Assembly (NCBI GenBank): GCA_026874595.1
Contig: CM049316.1
Span: forward strand, 11,088,839-11,152,838
Reading direction: 5' to 3'
DNA: 64,000 nt
Source of the DNA: Sipunculus nudus
Taxonomy: Eukaryota; Annelida; Sipuncula; Golfingiida; Sipunculidae
Below are positions 10,801-23,157 of this stretch, one piece after another. The notes beneath the pieces are model-generated. The model was not told the DNA's origin and searched no databases. It saw nothing but the letters and a program-made list of their open reading frames with translations. Made by a program: the position numbers and the translations under genes. Positions within the stretch are counted from its first letter, which is position 1. Each line of letters opens with the position of its first letter.

Positions 10801-13720
10801 AGATATCACTCCTGCCAGGAAATGAATACAAACCGTACCTTGAACGATACTCTTAAGACTTGCAAAGAATTGTAAGTTTTGTGAACAAGGCCGTTTCTAT
10901 TTCATATATGATCCAATCGTATCACAGGTTACATGTCATAATGAAAGCACAGGGGTAACACTGAGCTGTCTTTCAAATGTTTTTAAAGTAGAATTACCTC
11001 GTAAATACCTCCTAGAATACCCGTCTTCTGACAGGGCAGTGGATGAAAACAGCAGTGTGTATGAAGGATTAATATGCATTTTAACCATATGATGTCCTTT
11101 GATATATAGTTAATAAGAGCTTTCATCCTTCTGCAAAAATATCTTCCTAAAGGAAATTTGTCAATCATCGACGCTGATACATCAAGCTTCAATTTCCGAC
11201 AAAATACCTTTTTCATTTTTTTTCCTTCCAATCGATACTTTTATCTGTATGGATGGCATTCGGAAATTTTTTTTCTAAGAATTTATACGATGGTATCCTC
11301 ATGGCTCAGCATCTTTCAAACATGGTATAAAAACACTTAAATACTTTTGAAAAAATAGCGAAAACTGTTATCGTAATCAAAGATTTAATACAGTGACTCT
11401 TACTGTTTTGCCTTTCCATGTCATTAAAGTGAGTCCTTTTGACTCTTTGTGTTGCTTTTGAGGTATTCAGATAAATAATGAATGGATAAGTTGTTTAATA
11501 AGCAGTATATAGTACTAATTGTCAAATTTTCATTCAAAATATAAAGGATGCATCAAAACCTGCAGACAACTGAGCCGTTATTATGTGAAGACAAACAATA
11601 AATATTCTGTTTCTTTTAATTTTTACTTCAACCTTGTATAAAGGCACACAATTTGTAAATAATTGATTATAAACATTGTATATACGACATATTTTCCCAT
11701 AAAAGGGAGTAGCTTCTTAAGAGAGTAAACCTGTTAGTACAGGTAAAATATGCAATTTATCAATGAGATGCATTAGATGGTATAATATGCCGGACCAACA
11801 ACTTCATGATCACTTTAAAAATAATAAAATAGATATTTTAACAATCTTTCAAGTTTCAAGTGATGATTTTCTTATTATAAATATTCAGCTTTCCTATTTC
11901 AGCTTTAACCAGCTGATATAGTTATCTGTTTATAGTTTTATAATATGAGTATTTTTTTATGGATCTGCATCTTAGCAAACAAGATGGTCGTTCCTTTGTT
12001 CCCTGGAATGATTACTAAGAAGCACTTGCTGAACAACAAACAATTCATGCTGGAATTCCTTGTCACATTTTTGCGCAAAAATAAACGCATGGTGTGAACA
12101 GGTGAATGCGTATACTTTTTCTTTAAAAAAAAACCAAAAAAAAAAACCAAAAGTAACATCGCTATTTGACCATGGGAGATTTATTTTACGAGAGGTGCTT
12201 AGGTAGGAAAGCAGGCTCATATGACTGCAGTTCAATAATCAAGGAAATTTCATGTAGAAGAAATGAAGAAGAGCTCACCCATATAATTGTACTTCAGTAT
12301 TTCGTAATGGTCGAACCTTTCCAAGCTGAATACTTTTGAAGTCTTCGTTAAAAAAAGTATATTGGTAAATGTTGAGGAAGAAAAATCGTAACGATTCATA
12401 TTTTGCGTTTTCGGCCTTCCGGTGAACTGTTATACGAGTCTCCCAAAATTCTGATTAATATGGCCGATGCAGAATCATGCAGTATAAAATCGAGCCACTG
12501 GTATCTGAGGTATGCATTAATAAAAAGTTGCCACTTTTCCTTTGATTCCTTTAGAGCTTTATGGCATAGGCAGGTTACGAGAAATCTTCATTTAGTTTTT
12601 CAGATTCGATTTTAAATGGGTTGATTTTAAATGGTTATATCGAATCAGGAACCCTACTGCCATGCGGCAACATCATTACTCATCTTTACTTTATCTTAGA
12701 TAATCCTAAAAATAAAATAAAATTTGGAAGTTTAGGATGTTCTAACGTGTTGTTGTTTTATCACATTTGAACAAACGATTCACCTGGATATGCCTCATAT
12801 CCCTGCCTTATATGAAATTTAGTACTTTTGATAATTTCAGGTAGATTAGAGGTTTAATTTTCCTTTGATTCATTCCGTACACAGACCTTAATCGTGTATG
12901 ATTCAATATTGCGTCCATTTATAAGATCTAATATTTTTGTTCTATTTTATTTTCGTCACAAATGTTTGTTCACTCCTTGAAGATATAACATTCGTGAAAA
13001 CGGTGAATAGTACTTATTCTGCGGGAAAGAGTTACTGTCCGCTGTCTTTCTTCAGTTTTAGACAACCGGACCCTAAACGGACAATATTTTAAATATTAAT
13101 CGCAATTTTTCCTTTATATAGAAAGTTTTCTAAAGAATAAACACTGATATTCCTTGCTTTTTAAGAAGCAACCAATCAACCGATGTTAAATATAGAAACA
13201 TAAAATAAAACTGAAAGGACTGATTATATATCACAAAACAAGGTTGCTCTGTGTGCTAAAAGAGAAATTCCAGAACATCCCTTACCATAATCAAAATTGT
13301 TTTCGCCGTCTTCTTTGTGTGTCTGAAGTGTCCCTTTAAATGCTAAAAGATCTCTCTGAGACAAGAATGCAAGTATAATCAGCTGTTTGTAACGTGTGCT
13401 GTAGATGATTCGACATGTCATATTACAGATTCAATTTTTAATGGGTTGATTTTTTCATGATTATATCGAATCAGGGACTAAATTACCTTACTGGTATGCG
13501 AGATTTGGCCATATCACCGCGGCACTCACTATCATTGGCCGTTTCATAACGTCTTCTGTGACACAAGAATTAAGTAAAAGAGTAGAATGTAACGGATTAG
13601 GTAAGAAAATAGAGTGGATCGCACGAGTAAGCTTTGTCAGTTGACCCGAGAATGGTAGTTACGTTAACTTCTTTCTTTTTCTTCGTTCGCATGCAGAGGA
13701 ACAAACCAGATATATATATA

Positions 13721-14656
13721 CAGTAGAACGCCTGCTAACGGCCACGCCTCAATAACGGTCAATACGTCTATAACGGTCAGATTTTCCGGTCCCGAATTTT
13801 CGACCGTTATATGTCATTATCATTTTGTTGTCAATTACGGTCACTCCTCTATTCCGTATTACGGCCAGGTCTCTCGGTCCCGCAGGCCGGGAAACGCCTC
13901 AATTACGGTCAGGGGCAGTGACTCCGTGACATGGGCTCAACAAATCGAGCGGCCACTTCTGACCACAATATCATTACACAAGTGTCCGCTCTCACATATT
14001 CCTGTCTGTTAATGAGAGGCACTCTTCCGTGACTGAGACGTTGACACGTAGCCAGCGTCGTACTACCCCACTCAGCCCCATTAGTATGCACAATAGTAAG
14101 GTATGTGTTCCCACCTGCGTGTACGTTGGGAATCAGTCGTGCGAGCCGGATCTTAATCAGGGTGTTTCTCATTTAATTAACGAATGACAACCAGCGGGTC
14201 CCGATGATTATGTCTACAGAAAAACGTTAGACAAACTGTAGATCTTTAAACTTTCTTAAATGTCCTTGTGAACACATATATCAAACGAAACCAGTGCGGC
14301 AAACATCGCACAATTTACTCATACTTGAATAATTATGAATGCAAAATAAACATTAAAATTGTACAAATATTATGGATATACAATCTGTAATTTAATAACA
14401 AACACTGTATTTTATATATTGTTGGTAATTGTTATAAATAGGGTTGACGTGATTGTAAATATTTTTTTTTATTGATAACAGTAAATATACTTATACTCTG
14501 TATATACGTTTATTTTATTGATTGTAATAAAGATTTGAACTTGGTTTTGTGTTACATTTTAACCCCCCTATCCTGGTGTCCTGTATAACGGCTACTCTTG
14601 TATTAAGGCCACTTTCATCCAGTCCCGATGGTGACCGTAATACAGGCGTTCTACTG
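13721..14656. mobile_element. Tigger/pogo-like non-autonomous DNA transposon
   Basis: The ends are inverted: the left reads CAGTAGAACGCCTGCTAACG and the right, reverse-complemented, CAGTAGAACGCCTGTATTAC. TA flanks both sides. A CAGT start with TA duplication is the pogo/Tigger pattern of the Tc1/mariner superfamily. Inside, motifs such as ATTACGGTCA and AACGGTCA repeat near the left end. The 87-codon minus-strand frame at 13909-14172 shows no transposase signature I can recognise, so the 936-bp element is probably non-autonomous. Module D near 29745-29790 keeps similar flanks without it. Confidence 0.8.

Positions 14657-14711
<55 letters not shown>
14657..14711. repeat. (TA)n microsatellite at the transposon's right edge
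   Basis: Alternating TA with one AAA interruption. It abuts the right end of the Tigger-like element, while the left side is a short TA run, so the element either entered a TA tract or seeded one. Confidence 0.95.
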
Positions 14712-14713
<2 letters not shown>

Positions 14714-14828
14714 GTGAGCGTTTATTGACACATACAGATACAATTACATTTGTCCTGCAAAAAGCCTCTCCGATAAAAAGAAGTCTCTTCATAGGTTCTA
14801 TGTCATTATAAATCACGTTGGTAAAAAC

Positions 14829-15782
14829 GGCAACAGGATAACTACCCCCGGGACAATTACCCCCCGGACGATTACCACCCGACAATTACCCCCTGGACAA
14901 TTACCCCCCGGACAATTACCCCCTAGGACAACTACCCCCCCCCCCCCAAACAACTACCCCTCGGACAATTACCCCCCGGTACAATTACCTCCCCGGAGAA
15001 CTACCCCCTGGACAATTACCCCCATGGTATAAATTACACATTTTAACATTTTAAGTACACGTTTTACATTTTAATATATTCTGTGTTGCTAATGAGTAGC
15101 ACAGAATGCCAAAGAAATAAATGAAATTAATTGCAAACAAAAATTAAAAAGAAAATAACTTAAGATGATAATATCATGCTATTACTTATTATGATATTAC
15201 TTATAGAGTAATGGATCAGAATTAAAGGTATTCCCTATTTGAATGGAATTATATTGTAAGCTTGCAGGTGGTTATATGGACCATATGTTTACAAAACTTT
15301 TGTTTTACAACTTGCCAATGTCAAGCATATTTCATATAATGGACTTTTTTACCATATATTTACAATTTTATTTTACAATACACAATACAATCAACTGAGA
15401 GGCATTGTCCAGAACTAGTAAACAGCTACTGAAAATTTAATGTATTGGATTTTTTAAATATTTTTACAATACACATGATGTATGTACCTATGCTTGGTTT
15501 GAAATATATTATCACCGGTATTTGTTTTACTTACAATCGGAAACTTTTACTTTTAGTTTGTACTATGTGCACTTTAAAAGTGTTGTTATACCATGGGGTA
15601 GTTGTCCGGGGGGTAATTGTACCGGAGGTAATTGTCTGGGAGTAGTTGTCTGGGGGGGGGGGGGGGGGTAGTTGTCAAAGGGGGTAATTGTCCTGGGGGT
15701 AATTGTCCAGGGGGTAATTGTCGGGGGGTAATTGTCCGGGGGGTAATTGTCTTGGGGGGGGGGGGGTAGTTGTCCTATAGCC
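14829..15782. mobile_element. Foldback element with minisatellite arms, 9-bp target duplication
   Basis: A perfect 9-bp direct repeat, GGTAAAAAC, flanks the element at 14820-14828 and 15783-15791. Each arm (14829-15030 and 15588-15782) is a minisatellite of about 15 bp: about 12 units of the GACAATTACCCCCC type on the left and 11 inverted units on the right. The outer ends match as inverted repeats (GGCAACAGGATAACTAC against GGCTATAGGACAACTAC), and the inner edges match at the CCATGG sites. The 557-bp centre is AT-rich with no coding frame I would trust. In D the flanks join directly at about 29848-29870. A 9-bp duplication is typical of Mutator-like elements, but without a transposase that assignment is a guess. 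Confidence 0.8.
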
Positions 15783-16559
15783 GGTAAAAACACGAACAGC
15801 ACTGAAATACAATAAAAACCGGGTATTTAAGGGAAAACCTTTACTACACAGAGCTGATTATCACAAAGTATGTTTAAAGCTGTAAGTTACTCATAAACAA
15901 TTCCTTCTCTTCCCTGCAGATGATGGCAGTGAGAGCGGAGCTTTACGTTTGAATGGCCAACTTTCTTATTCTGTGTATTTCTTAGTTATGTGTTTAGGAT
16001 AAAGAGTGCCTTAATCGTTTTGCAAGAAGGTCTGTAGGCTGAATAAAGTTGGCTAATGATACAAACAAACGTTGATAAATTACCTTGTATTTTCCCTGTT
16101 CAATTTCTTCTTTAGAAATAAGTGGAGTCGTTTTCCAACTATGTGTCAGAATTTAAGAAGAATACAACAGAATTAAAAAGAAATCTGGGAAGGAAAAATA
16201 TAACTAGTTTTTCTGTATGGACGCATTGCTTGCTTTTTCATCTGTTTTATATATTATGATGTTGGTGTGTGTTGATAAATATAATCCGTAGGTCTGATAA
16301 CAACAATACCGCGTGGCCAAAATGTACGATATTGCGCATGCGCGGAAACGTGTACTCAGAAGAGGAGGAGGATTTATTTGAATAAAAAAATGATTGTATT
16401 TATTTACTCTTGAACGCATACTTGATCTATAACAGTAGTACAGGTTGCTATGTCTATATTCTCCTCTCTGCCGTTATCTAACTTTCAGATGGCTTGCTCT
16501 GTCGTCACTGGTTAAAATGTGTCATACACATTTATTTACTGTTGATCGCCAACTTGATT

Positions 16560-17185
16560 GACACCTGGGCTTGCGCTGCGCGGGGCTGATGGTAATCTGA
16601 CTGGGAATGCCCGACAGAAACAACCAGCAAGGGTGTCCTAGAAAAAAAATTAAAGAAAATAATAGCCTTCACAGTTAATGACACAAAATATACAACCTGC
16701 TCTAGGTGTTTACTGAGAGAATCCCTTGCGGGTTTCTGAAGAACTAAACGATGCAAAACATATCCATCCGGTTGGCCGTTTGTTCTAATAAACATAAGCA
16801 AAGCAACATTGTGGTACCAGTTCACTTACAAGCTTCTCAATATATCATGTTTGCTACACCTTTTTCAATATCAGGAGTGTATCATTAATACTTCCATCAT
16901 AGCCTTCTCTAACGACATCTCACTTTCAAATGGCTTCCTGTGTCGTCACTGGTTTAAATGTGTGAAAACACATGATGTAGACAAACTGTTGAGAACACGT
17001 TCATATACAGATTTTCTGTTGTTGTGCAGTTTTGTTTTCTTTTTTTTTTGTCAACAGGCTTTTGACATTTTGCCTTTCTCTTATCATGAAAGATTTAGTT
17101 TCCTGCTCACTCTCCAGGGGGATTTCCTCTGAACTACTATAGTAATCATCGTCAACCATTATGAACCGATGCCATGTTTTCACCG
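16560..17185 (+). repeat. q-s block of module B
   Basis: The block holds GCGCGGGGCTGATGGTAATC near 16577, then TGTCGTCACTGGTTTAAATG near 16940 (a partial earlier copy is at 16500), TTTCCTGCTCACTCTCC near 17098 and the CATCGTCAACC end. Diverged copies are at 22960-23390 (C), 30510-31090 (D) and 45270-45860, with first halves at 50130-50225 (G) and 59940-60010 (H). It is the most widely kept part of the module, but frames differ in every copy, so it is not a shared coding exon. It could be an old transposon or a non-coding element. Confidence 0.65.
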
Positions 17186-17904
17186 ATCAAGGAAATAGGA
17201 AAAAAAACATTTTGACACATCATATGTACTTTGTTTGCGAAGGATTTACTACTATTAATGTAATGCCATTCTTCAAATTATTTGTTTTTTCAGATATTGG
17301 TCCTTGAACTGTGAACATTGAATCACAAATGTTTCATTAAATTCTGTTTAATTAGTATATGTTTGGATGCTGTAAATTTTGTTGTGAAGTATTATCATTG
17401 TGTGTTTTATAAAAACGTTTACTTAATATCAATGATGAATTAAACTTGGATTTCACAATCTCTGAAGCCAAACACTTTTGAGAAGTTATGAGTCACAGCC
17501 TCTTTCCTTACGTGTACAACGAGGATTTATATAATAAGATTAAAAGGTATAAAATATATTGATTTTATGCCCTCAGGAAAGGGGCAATGAAATACGATCT
17601 CTCTTACTACAATACACCTTTGCCTTATCAACTTGGTTGAGGGGAAGGGGACAGAACCTTGATTGTTCTTGTTGAACATCATTTCACCAGTTACATACCA
17701 CAATATATCAGCAATCTCAGGACTCAAAACAATGAATAAATGATAAATGATACTGATTATGGAAAGTAAATTGCTCCGAAACTATTCTTTCATTATTTTG
17801 CATTCAGATTGATTCTGCCGTTCTTAACACTTTTTTTATATTCTCAGTTTATAAACGTAGCTATTGATCTCATTTATCAACATTCTGCTTTAAATTCTAT
17901 CTAA

Positions 17905-18190
17905 TGGTCGCGGGTGCCTATAGTAATGTAAAAATCAAGGTTTTCCGTCTGTACAAACGTCCCCCACCCATCCATCCGTCTGTGAGAAAAGTTCTTTGCC
18001 GCATTAACGAGAACAGTTCAAGCTATTGCCTTGAAAACGTTTTAACAAAAAATTGATACTTATGAGAGGATGTGCCTTATCGAATTTTAAACGAATTGGA
18101 AATCCAGTGTGGCCGCAAGGCAGCAATCTTGGAATGCCTTGTGCGGGCATTATTCAAGAATCGTTTCAGCAGTTACAGTGAACATATTTT
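17905..18190 (+). repeat. Dispersed repeat, copy 1 (GCCTATAGTAATGTAAAAATC type)
   Basis: It shares GGGTGCCTATAGTAAT, a CCGT-rich tract and the AGGATGTGCC ... CAAGGCAGCAATCTTGGAAT core with 25020-25215 and, more weakly, 36190-36510. The CCGTC-rich start followed by a unique core resembles repeats common in mollusc genomes. Its ends and class are not resolved. Confidence 0.5.
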
Positions 18191-18481
18191 CACATACTAA
18201 TCACATATTTCAGTGGATCGCTTATAAATATATAAATTGTTCAAGACTGTTGGTTCTTCGTATTTCGTTTTAAATAATTTTGATATATTATAAATATGTT
18301 TACATTTATTCCATTAGATTTTAATTTCTTTACTGTCTTGACCGTCGAGTGTTACATGTCATTGGAATAATAACTGACTTTTCTAATGTTTTGGTATTGC
18401 ATTAACAATACCATAATATTCAATAAAAGTTATGCTTATCTTAAAATTCTGTTTCAAATGCTCTATTGATAGGATGGCTCA

Positions 18482-18564
18482 ATTCATAGTCAAGTTCCTG
18501 ACACGTAGAATCCCCGCGTTGTCATTCATAGTCCAGTTCCTGACACGTAGAATCCCCGCGTTGT
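18482..18564. repeat. Near-perfect 42-bp tandem duplication
   Basis: Two copies of ATTCATAGTCAAGTTCCTG...CGCGTTGT stand head to tail with one visible difference (CAAG against CCAG). The near identity contrasts with the surrounding old repeats and points to a recent event. Confidence 0.9.
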
Positions 18565-19694
18565 ACCAATGTTTATAATATGTTTATTATATTAACTTAT
18601 GTACCCTTATGTGTCGTTATAAATTTGTTATCCAGGTTGTCTCTTTCTCGACATTTAACAGCTGGTTGGCAATGCGTAAGATCGAATTTTTTTAAGCGTG
18701 GTGATAACATTCTCATAAACAGATAGTAAGACTAAAGGAACATTAAAAAAAACATCGACTTTGAAGTATATCTTTGAAAGACATAAAATCCTACCCTTGG
18801 TATACATTTACTAAATTTCCTACCACCGAGTCAGGTCTGTCCAAGGTGTTGCTAATCGAGCTAACCTTTATTGCTTTCTTTTGAGTTTCTATATCTGGAA
18901 GCATTTAACCACCTTTATGAACTGCCCTAATCAACACATTTTGAATTTATCCGTGGTAGTTGGTTATTCCATATAAATGCATTGATTGCACTTTGCCTCT
19001 TTTATATATAAATATGGTATATTAAACGTGGACATGCAATACATTAGCTGTTACAAACATATGTTTTGGTAATTATTGCCTTTAGTCTACGACGCAATGA
19101 ATTCAACAGTATTTTCATTTTTTCTATTCTTTAAAAATAGCATACTAAAGGAAGTTGGTCAACATCTGGTACACCGCACGCAACAGCTGATAAATCATGT
19201 TGCAATTTCAGACAAATATTTCTTTCCAATCCCAGTTTTCTCTTTAAATCCATACTTTCATCTGTATTTGTGTCATTAATACATGTATACCCATCGTACA
19301 TTCATGTTTCAAATACACGTATATGTATACACTAAATAATTGATAAATACTGTACCCCATGCAAACTATAAATGCCTTAACATAAGACGTTCATTACCTT
19401 GTCTGTTTTGCCAATAGGAAGAGTCCGTCTATGTTGTTACTGAGAGTATTGTGGCAAATAAGGAATTATCTGAAAAGCTTTAGAATTAACAGAGCCTTCA
19501 CATTCGATCAATTTTGAAATGTTCATTAAACACGTAAAGAAATTACAACATTAAATGAATAAACCGGAACCGTTCATAATGTAAAGAAAATACAAAAGTA
19601 AATGAAGAAAATGAAGAGATTCAACTGTATCGTCCCTCTTTAAATCTGTCGCTGTCATGTGCGATGTTTGTTCATATTCATTATATGTAGAGTA

Positions 19695-20114
19695 CAGAGT
19701 TGGGTACAAGTTCAATGAAAGTACTCGAGCGCGAGTATTGAGTACTTATAAAGTACATAGAGTACAATTTCTAGTATTTAGTTTTTTTATGATAGTTCCC
19801 CAAATGTACTCATAAGTACTTTCATGAGTACTTGCAGCAGTAAAACAAAAGATGCGGGGTGAGTACCAGAACCTGATATGCGATTGGCGGTAATGATATT
19901 TGAACATCATATAAATATTAAAAACATGTCTGCTACCAGGCAACAAATCATTACAACAAATGCAAGCATGAGCAGGATACACATAAGGGCTGCATCCCGT
20001 ATAGTAATACAAAATTTTATTAAGAGGTTTCTGTGCGTTAATTTAAAGTTATATATATATATACATATATCTTACATACAAACATATATACATACGCCTT
20101 CTTAGTATTCCTGG

Positions 20115-20168
<54 letters not shown>

Positions 20169-20975
20169 AGAAATAGGGAGAGAAAGAGAAGCAAGAATAC
20201 ATGACAGCCATGAACAGTGACTATGAGTGTGACTACGTGTACCATAAGTAGTTCTAACACATTATATAACAAGTAGCGATGCTGAGAAAGACAGAGGGTA
20301 GAGAACACCAGCAAGAACTCCTAAGATCCTGTATTGATCATTAGCTTGATGAAGTCTATTATGACTGGCCAGCTAGCAGTGAATTGGGGTTTCGACTTCA
20401 TGTTAATTATCTCCCTGCCACCAACAACCCTACCACCATACTTTACACCTATGACTGAGTGTGAAGCACTAATTGGGATGTGGGTTTCATCTTATACGTC
20501 AGGCCCGGGCTCTAATAGACACATTCATTATAGTACTTGGCTCTCAGGTTTTGAATTGGTAAGCATTGACCAACTGGGTGATCTTTTACTGTTTGTCAAT
20601 CTTGTGTCAATGCTATGTGCATGAAATAAGAGTGTTTGACTCTCCAGAAACAATGTAAGCAGTGGAGAAAACTTAACTTCAGATGTTTCCATACGTCTGA
20701 GGTTCTGTATGAATGTCTGAATGCATAAATGTATGTATAGATGTATGTATGTTTAATTTTTTTTATAAATATTTTAAATTTTATTATTATATGTATTATG
20801 TATATATAATATAGCACTCAAAAGTACTCATAAAAATACTTCCTTTTTATGAGTACTTTCATAGGACTCGAGAACTACTATGAGTACTAAGGTAATTTTG
20901 AAAATAGTACACGAGTAGGAGTACGGAGTTCTCTAAACAGTACTCATGCGTGCCAGTACTTCGGACCAAACTCTG
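19695..20975. mobile_element. hAT-like non-autonomous element (1.28 kb)
   Basis: Ends are inverted: CAGAGTTGGGTACAAGT on the left and, reverse-complemented, CAGAGTTTGGTCCGAAGT on the right. Both sides then carry clusters of AGTACT and GAGTACT motifs, as subterminal transposase sites do in hAT elements. Flanks are GTAGAGTA (19687-19694) and GTTAAGTA (20976-20983), a decayed 8-bp duplication. Module D has one GTACGGTA between the same flanks at 26237-26244, an apparent empty site. No hAT transposase or BED finger is readable; the 96-codon frame at 20334-20624 is of unknown meaning. Confidence 0.85.
20114..20166. repeat. (AT)n microsatellite inside the hAT-like element
   Basis: Alternating AT with a single GT interruption, within the element's AT-rich centre. 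Confidence 0.95.
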
Positions 20976-22447
20976 GTTAAGTATGTTTTCGGATAAATCC
21001 AGATAGCAAACAGCAGATATGTTATTACAGATTTACGACACACTTTGGCAATGAGATGTATTAGGTGTTATGATATACCTGGCCAACAAGCACACAAAAT
21101 AAAGTAGAAATTTTAACATTCTATCAATTTTCAACTGATGGTTTTCTTTTCTTAATGGATTGCAATATTCAGCCTTTCTGTCGCGAACTGTGTTTCAGTG
21201 AAAACTTTAATACTGTGATAGGCGGTACATAGTCATATGGTTGGTCCGGTGGAATATGAGCAGGCTGTTACGTGTTCCTTATCCAAGAAAACAATACTGC
21301 TGTTGGTATAGTCCTTGGTATTATTACTAAATACCATGGTAACCAAAATTAATTTGTTGTCTTCTATGTTTCGAAATCTCTCACCGGAGCGAGTTTAGGA
21401 GAAATTGCAGAGAGTAAAATCATTTATACAGGTGTGGTCAGTATTTTTAGCAGAAACGTTTCTTCGAAGCTTGTCTGGGTAAAGCAATGCCCCGAAAACC
21501 TCGTTGATATTTCATGATGATTTGCGGTCGCCTATCTATTGAACGTCAGCAGTGAATAGTAAATATCCATCAGTTCTCTCATGGGCCATAGGACATGTTT
21601 TGACCAGTTTATTCGGTACAATGCAGTTTACATTTTCATCAAACTAGCTGAAATAGATAGCATGATTTTGCCGGTAAACCGTAACTAATATATAAATAAG
21701 GCCACGTTTCTCAACTTCAGACGTTTGGGAGGTTTCAGTGCGTCATGTCTGAGGATAACACGTTCTCAGTCTCATGACGAATTGAATTAGAATTTGAAAT
21801 CCACCGATAGTTCATCGTGCAACATTTATGTTGACCATTGTCTTTTGTCACATTTCAGTAAATGCCAATATGTTTTGACTCATCGAGATTTTCTAGGCAG
21901 TAAAATATTTCTAAATTTGTTCAGTATTCTTAGAAATATTTTTCTATTCTTTCAAGGATAGGTCCATGACTCGTCGATAAAACTGTCTTAGGAATGAAAT
22001 TGTATCCAGCACTTGGGAAGTTTGGAACGGGGATGTCGAATTTGCGACCTTCCTTTTTTTGGAGTCAAATGCTTAGTTATGAGACCACGTCCTACCCGAA
22101 ACTAGGACCCCGAGTGCTAAAACTGTTTGTAATATGCGGAGTGTGTCTGAAGTGTCCCTTTACGATATCAAGATTCCTCTCAGAGACAAAGACGCAAATA
22201 ACATGAATTTGTTTGTAACGTTCACTGCGTATGAACTCAAGAGTAGTGAAGCTGAGATACATATTTAAATGTTTGAACAGCCAACTTTTGTCGTGCATTT
22301 TGGAAATTGGAGTTCCATAAAAAAGGTTAATGAGTGCCGTTATCATTTTGCAAGAAGGTCCTCCTGTAGAAAATTTTCCAAATATTTCTCCATATCCATA
22401 TATATTTTTTTTCATAATTGTTTCTTTGATATGCACCATATCCAGCA

Positions 22448-22800
22448 TCACGAAATGGAGCGTAATGGCGTAATGGTTAGAGTGCTGGACCTATGACCGA
22501 AAGGTTGTAGGTCCGCGTCCCGTTCGACCGCCGTCTGAGCTTAGACTCCTTACCAAAGTCTTTACCACTGCGCTATATCGACCCAGTAGTGAATGGGTAC
22601 TGGTCATGGGTGGCAGGCAAATATAGAACAAATAACCTTCTAGCGCTTGATCTGGCTGCTTGGGTTGTATGCTACCTGGAAGCCGAGAAAAGCTACAAGA
22701 ATGAACATGTCCGAAAGACCAGGAAGGCAGTGATAATTCGGATGAGACTGACTTCGTCGGTGATATCAGACTAAAACCCTCACCTTTATCGTTTATATGT
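22448..22800 (+). mobile_element. tRNA-derived SINE
   Basis: A pol III type promoter is readable: A box TGGCGTAATGG at 22466-22476 and B box GGTCCGCGTCC at 22510-22520 (two differences from the usual GGTTCGANTCC), in a tRNA-like head with a GTGCTGGAC ... GACCGAAAG arm. A tRNA-unrelated body follows, with ACTGCGCTATATCGACCC and GAATGGGTACTGG. The tail ends near CACCTTTATCG without a clear poly(A). Module D reads CCATATCCAGCATATGCG (about 30354-30371) where C reads CCATATCCAGCA plus the insert, so this is an insertion into C. No clean target duplication was found. The frames at 22269-22496, 22491-22829 and 22589-22774 overlap it and are not genes. Confidence 0.75.
22466..22520 (+). promoter_or_regulatory. 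Internal pol III promoter (A and B boxes) of the SINE
   Basis: A box at 22466-22476 and B box at 22510-22520, start to start 44 bases, within the normal tRNA range. The B box differences may mean reduced activity. Confidence 0.6.
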
Positions 22801-23130
22801 ATGCGTATACAATATATGCTACGTGTCAACTACAGAAATCTCTATCAAACGGCCTAAGTAAAGGTTTAACCATAAAGAAACTTTTGCTAAAGGGGGCTTC
22901 AGCTGATCTTGTATTTAACGGTATGTTATACCTTTTGTGTAGCCATGGAGGGTTATAAAGAAGGAGGCTCCATTGTTAGCAGGCACCTTGATGGTTATTA
23001 CATTCGGAACGTAAAGAAACAGTCTGTTTTATCAGCAGCCCCACTGATTTCCTCAGGTTAACATTTCGGATTGCGCCGGGCTTTTGGTCATATGTCTGGG
23101 AACGCCCAACGGAAACAATCATCAAGGCAG

Positions 23131-23157
23131 CCCCCCCCCCCCCCCACACACACACAC
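23131..23157. repeat. Poly(C) and (CA)n tract
   Basis: Fifteen C bases run into (AC)6. Module D has a shorter C run followed by A bases at the equivalent place (about 30689-30710), so the tract is ancestral but length-variable. Confidence 0.9.

Larger units (their letters stand above)
9840..17480 (+). repeat. Duplicated module B (most complete copy)
   Basis: B starts with a GCAAGCAAGACC-TTTACCTCGCTG block (about 9870-9905) that matches 21475-21510 in C and 27695-27720 in D. Then follow the blocks shared with A (10147-13225), the GTGTGTCTGAAGTGTCCCTTT block (13316; C 22142; D 28231), the ATCGCACGAGTA block (13618; D 29707), the TGAAATACAATAAAAACC block (15803; D 29870), and the GCGCGGGGCTGATGGTAATC block (16577; D 30633; diverged in C 23074). 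It ends with the CATCGTCAACCATTATGAACC block (17149; D 31041). This order defines the ancestral module. Three elements interrupt it (10416-10800, 13721-14656, 14829-15782). No frame is conserved. Confidence 0.75.
17481..19139. other. Unassigned AT-rich stretch between B and C
   Basis: Apart from the dispersed repeat at 17905-18190 and the 42-bp tandem duplication at 18482-18564, nothing was recognised. No coding frame is persuasive. Confidence 0.5.

Noticed and set aside
13909..14172. 87-codon minus-strand frame inside the first Tigger-like element as transposase
   Set aside because: No DDE or helix-turn-helix signature and too short; part of a non-autonomous element.
15588..15782. Coding proline-rich protein from the minus-strand frame at 15563-15802
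   Set aside because: The frame is produced by the C-rich minisatellite arm of the foldback element.
20334..20624. 96-codon frame inside the hAT-like element as a captured gene
   Set aside because: No recognised domain, and no support beyond being open.
22466..22520. Genuine tRNA gene
   Set aside because: No closed acceptor stem, B box has two changes, and a long SINE-type body follows.
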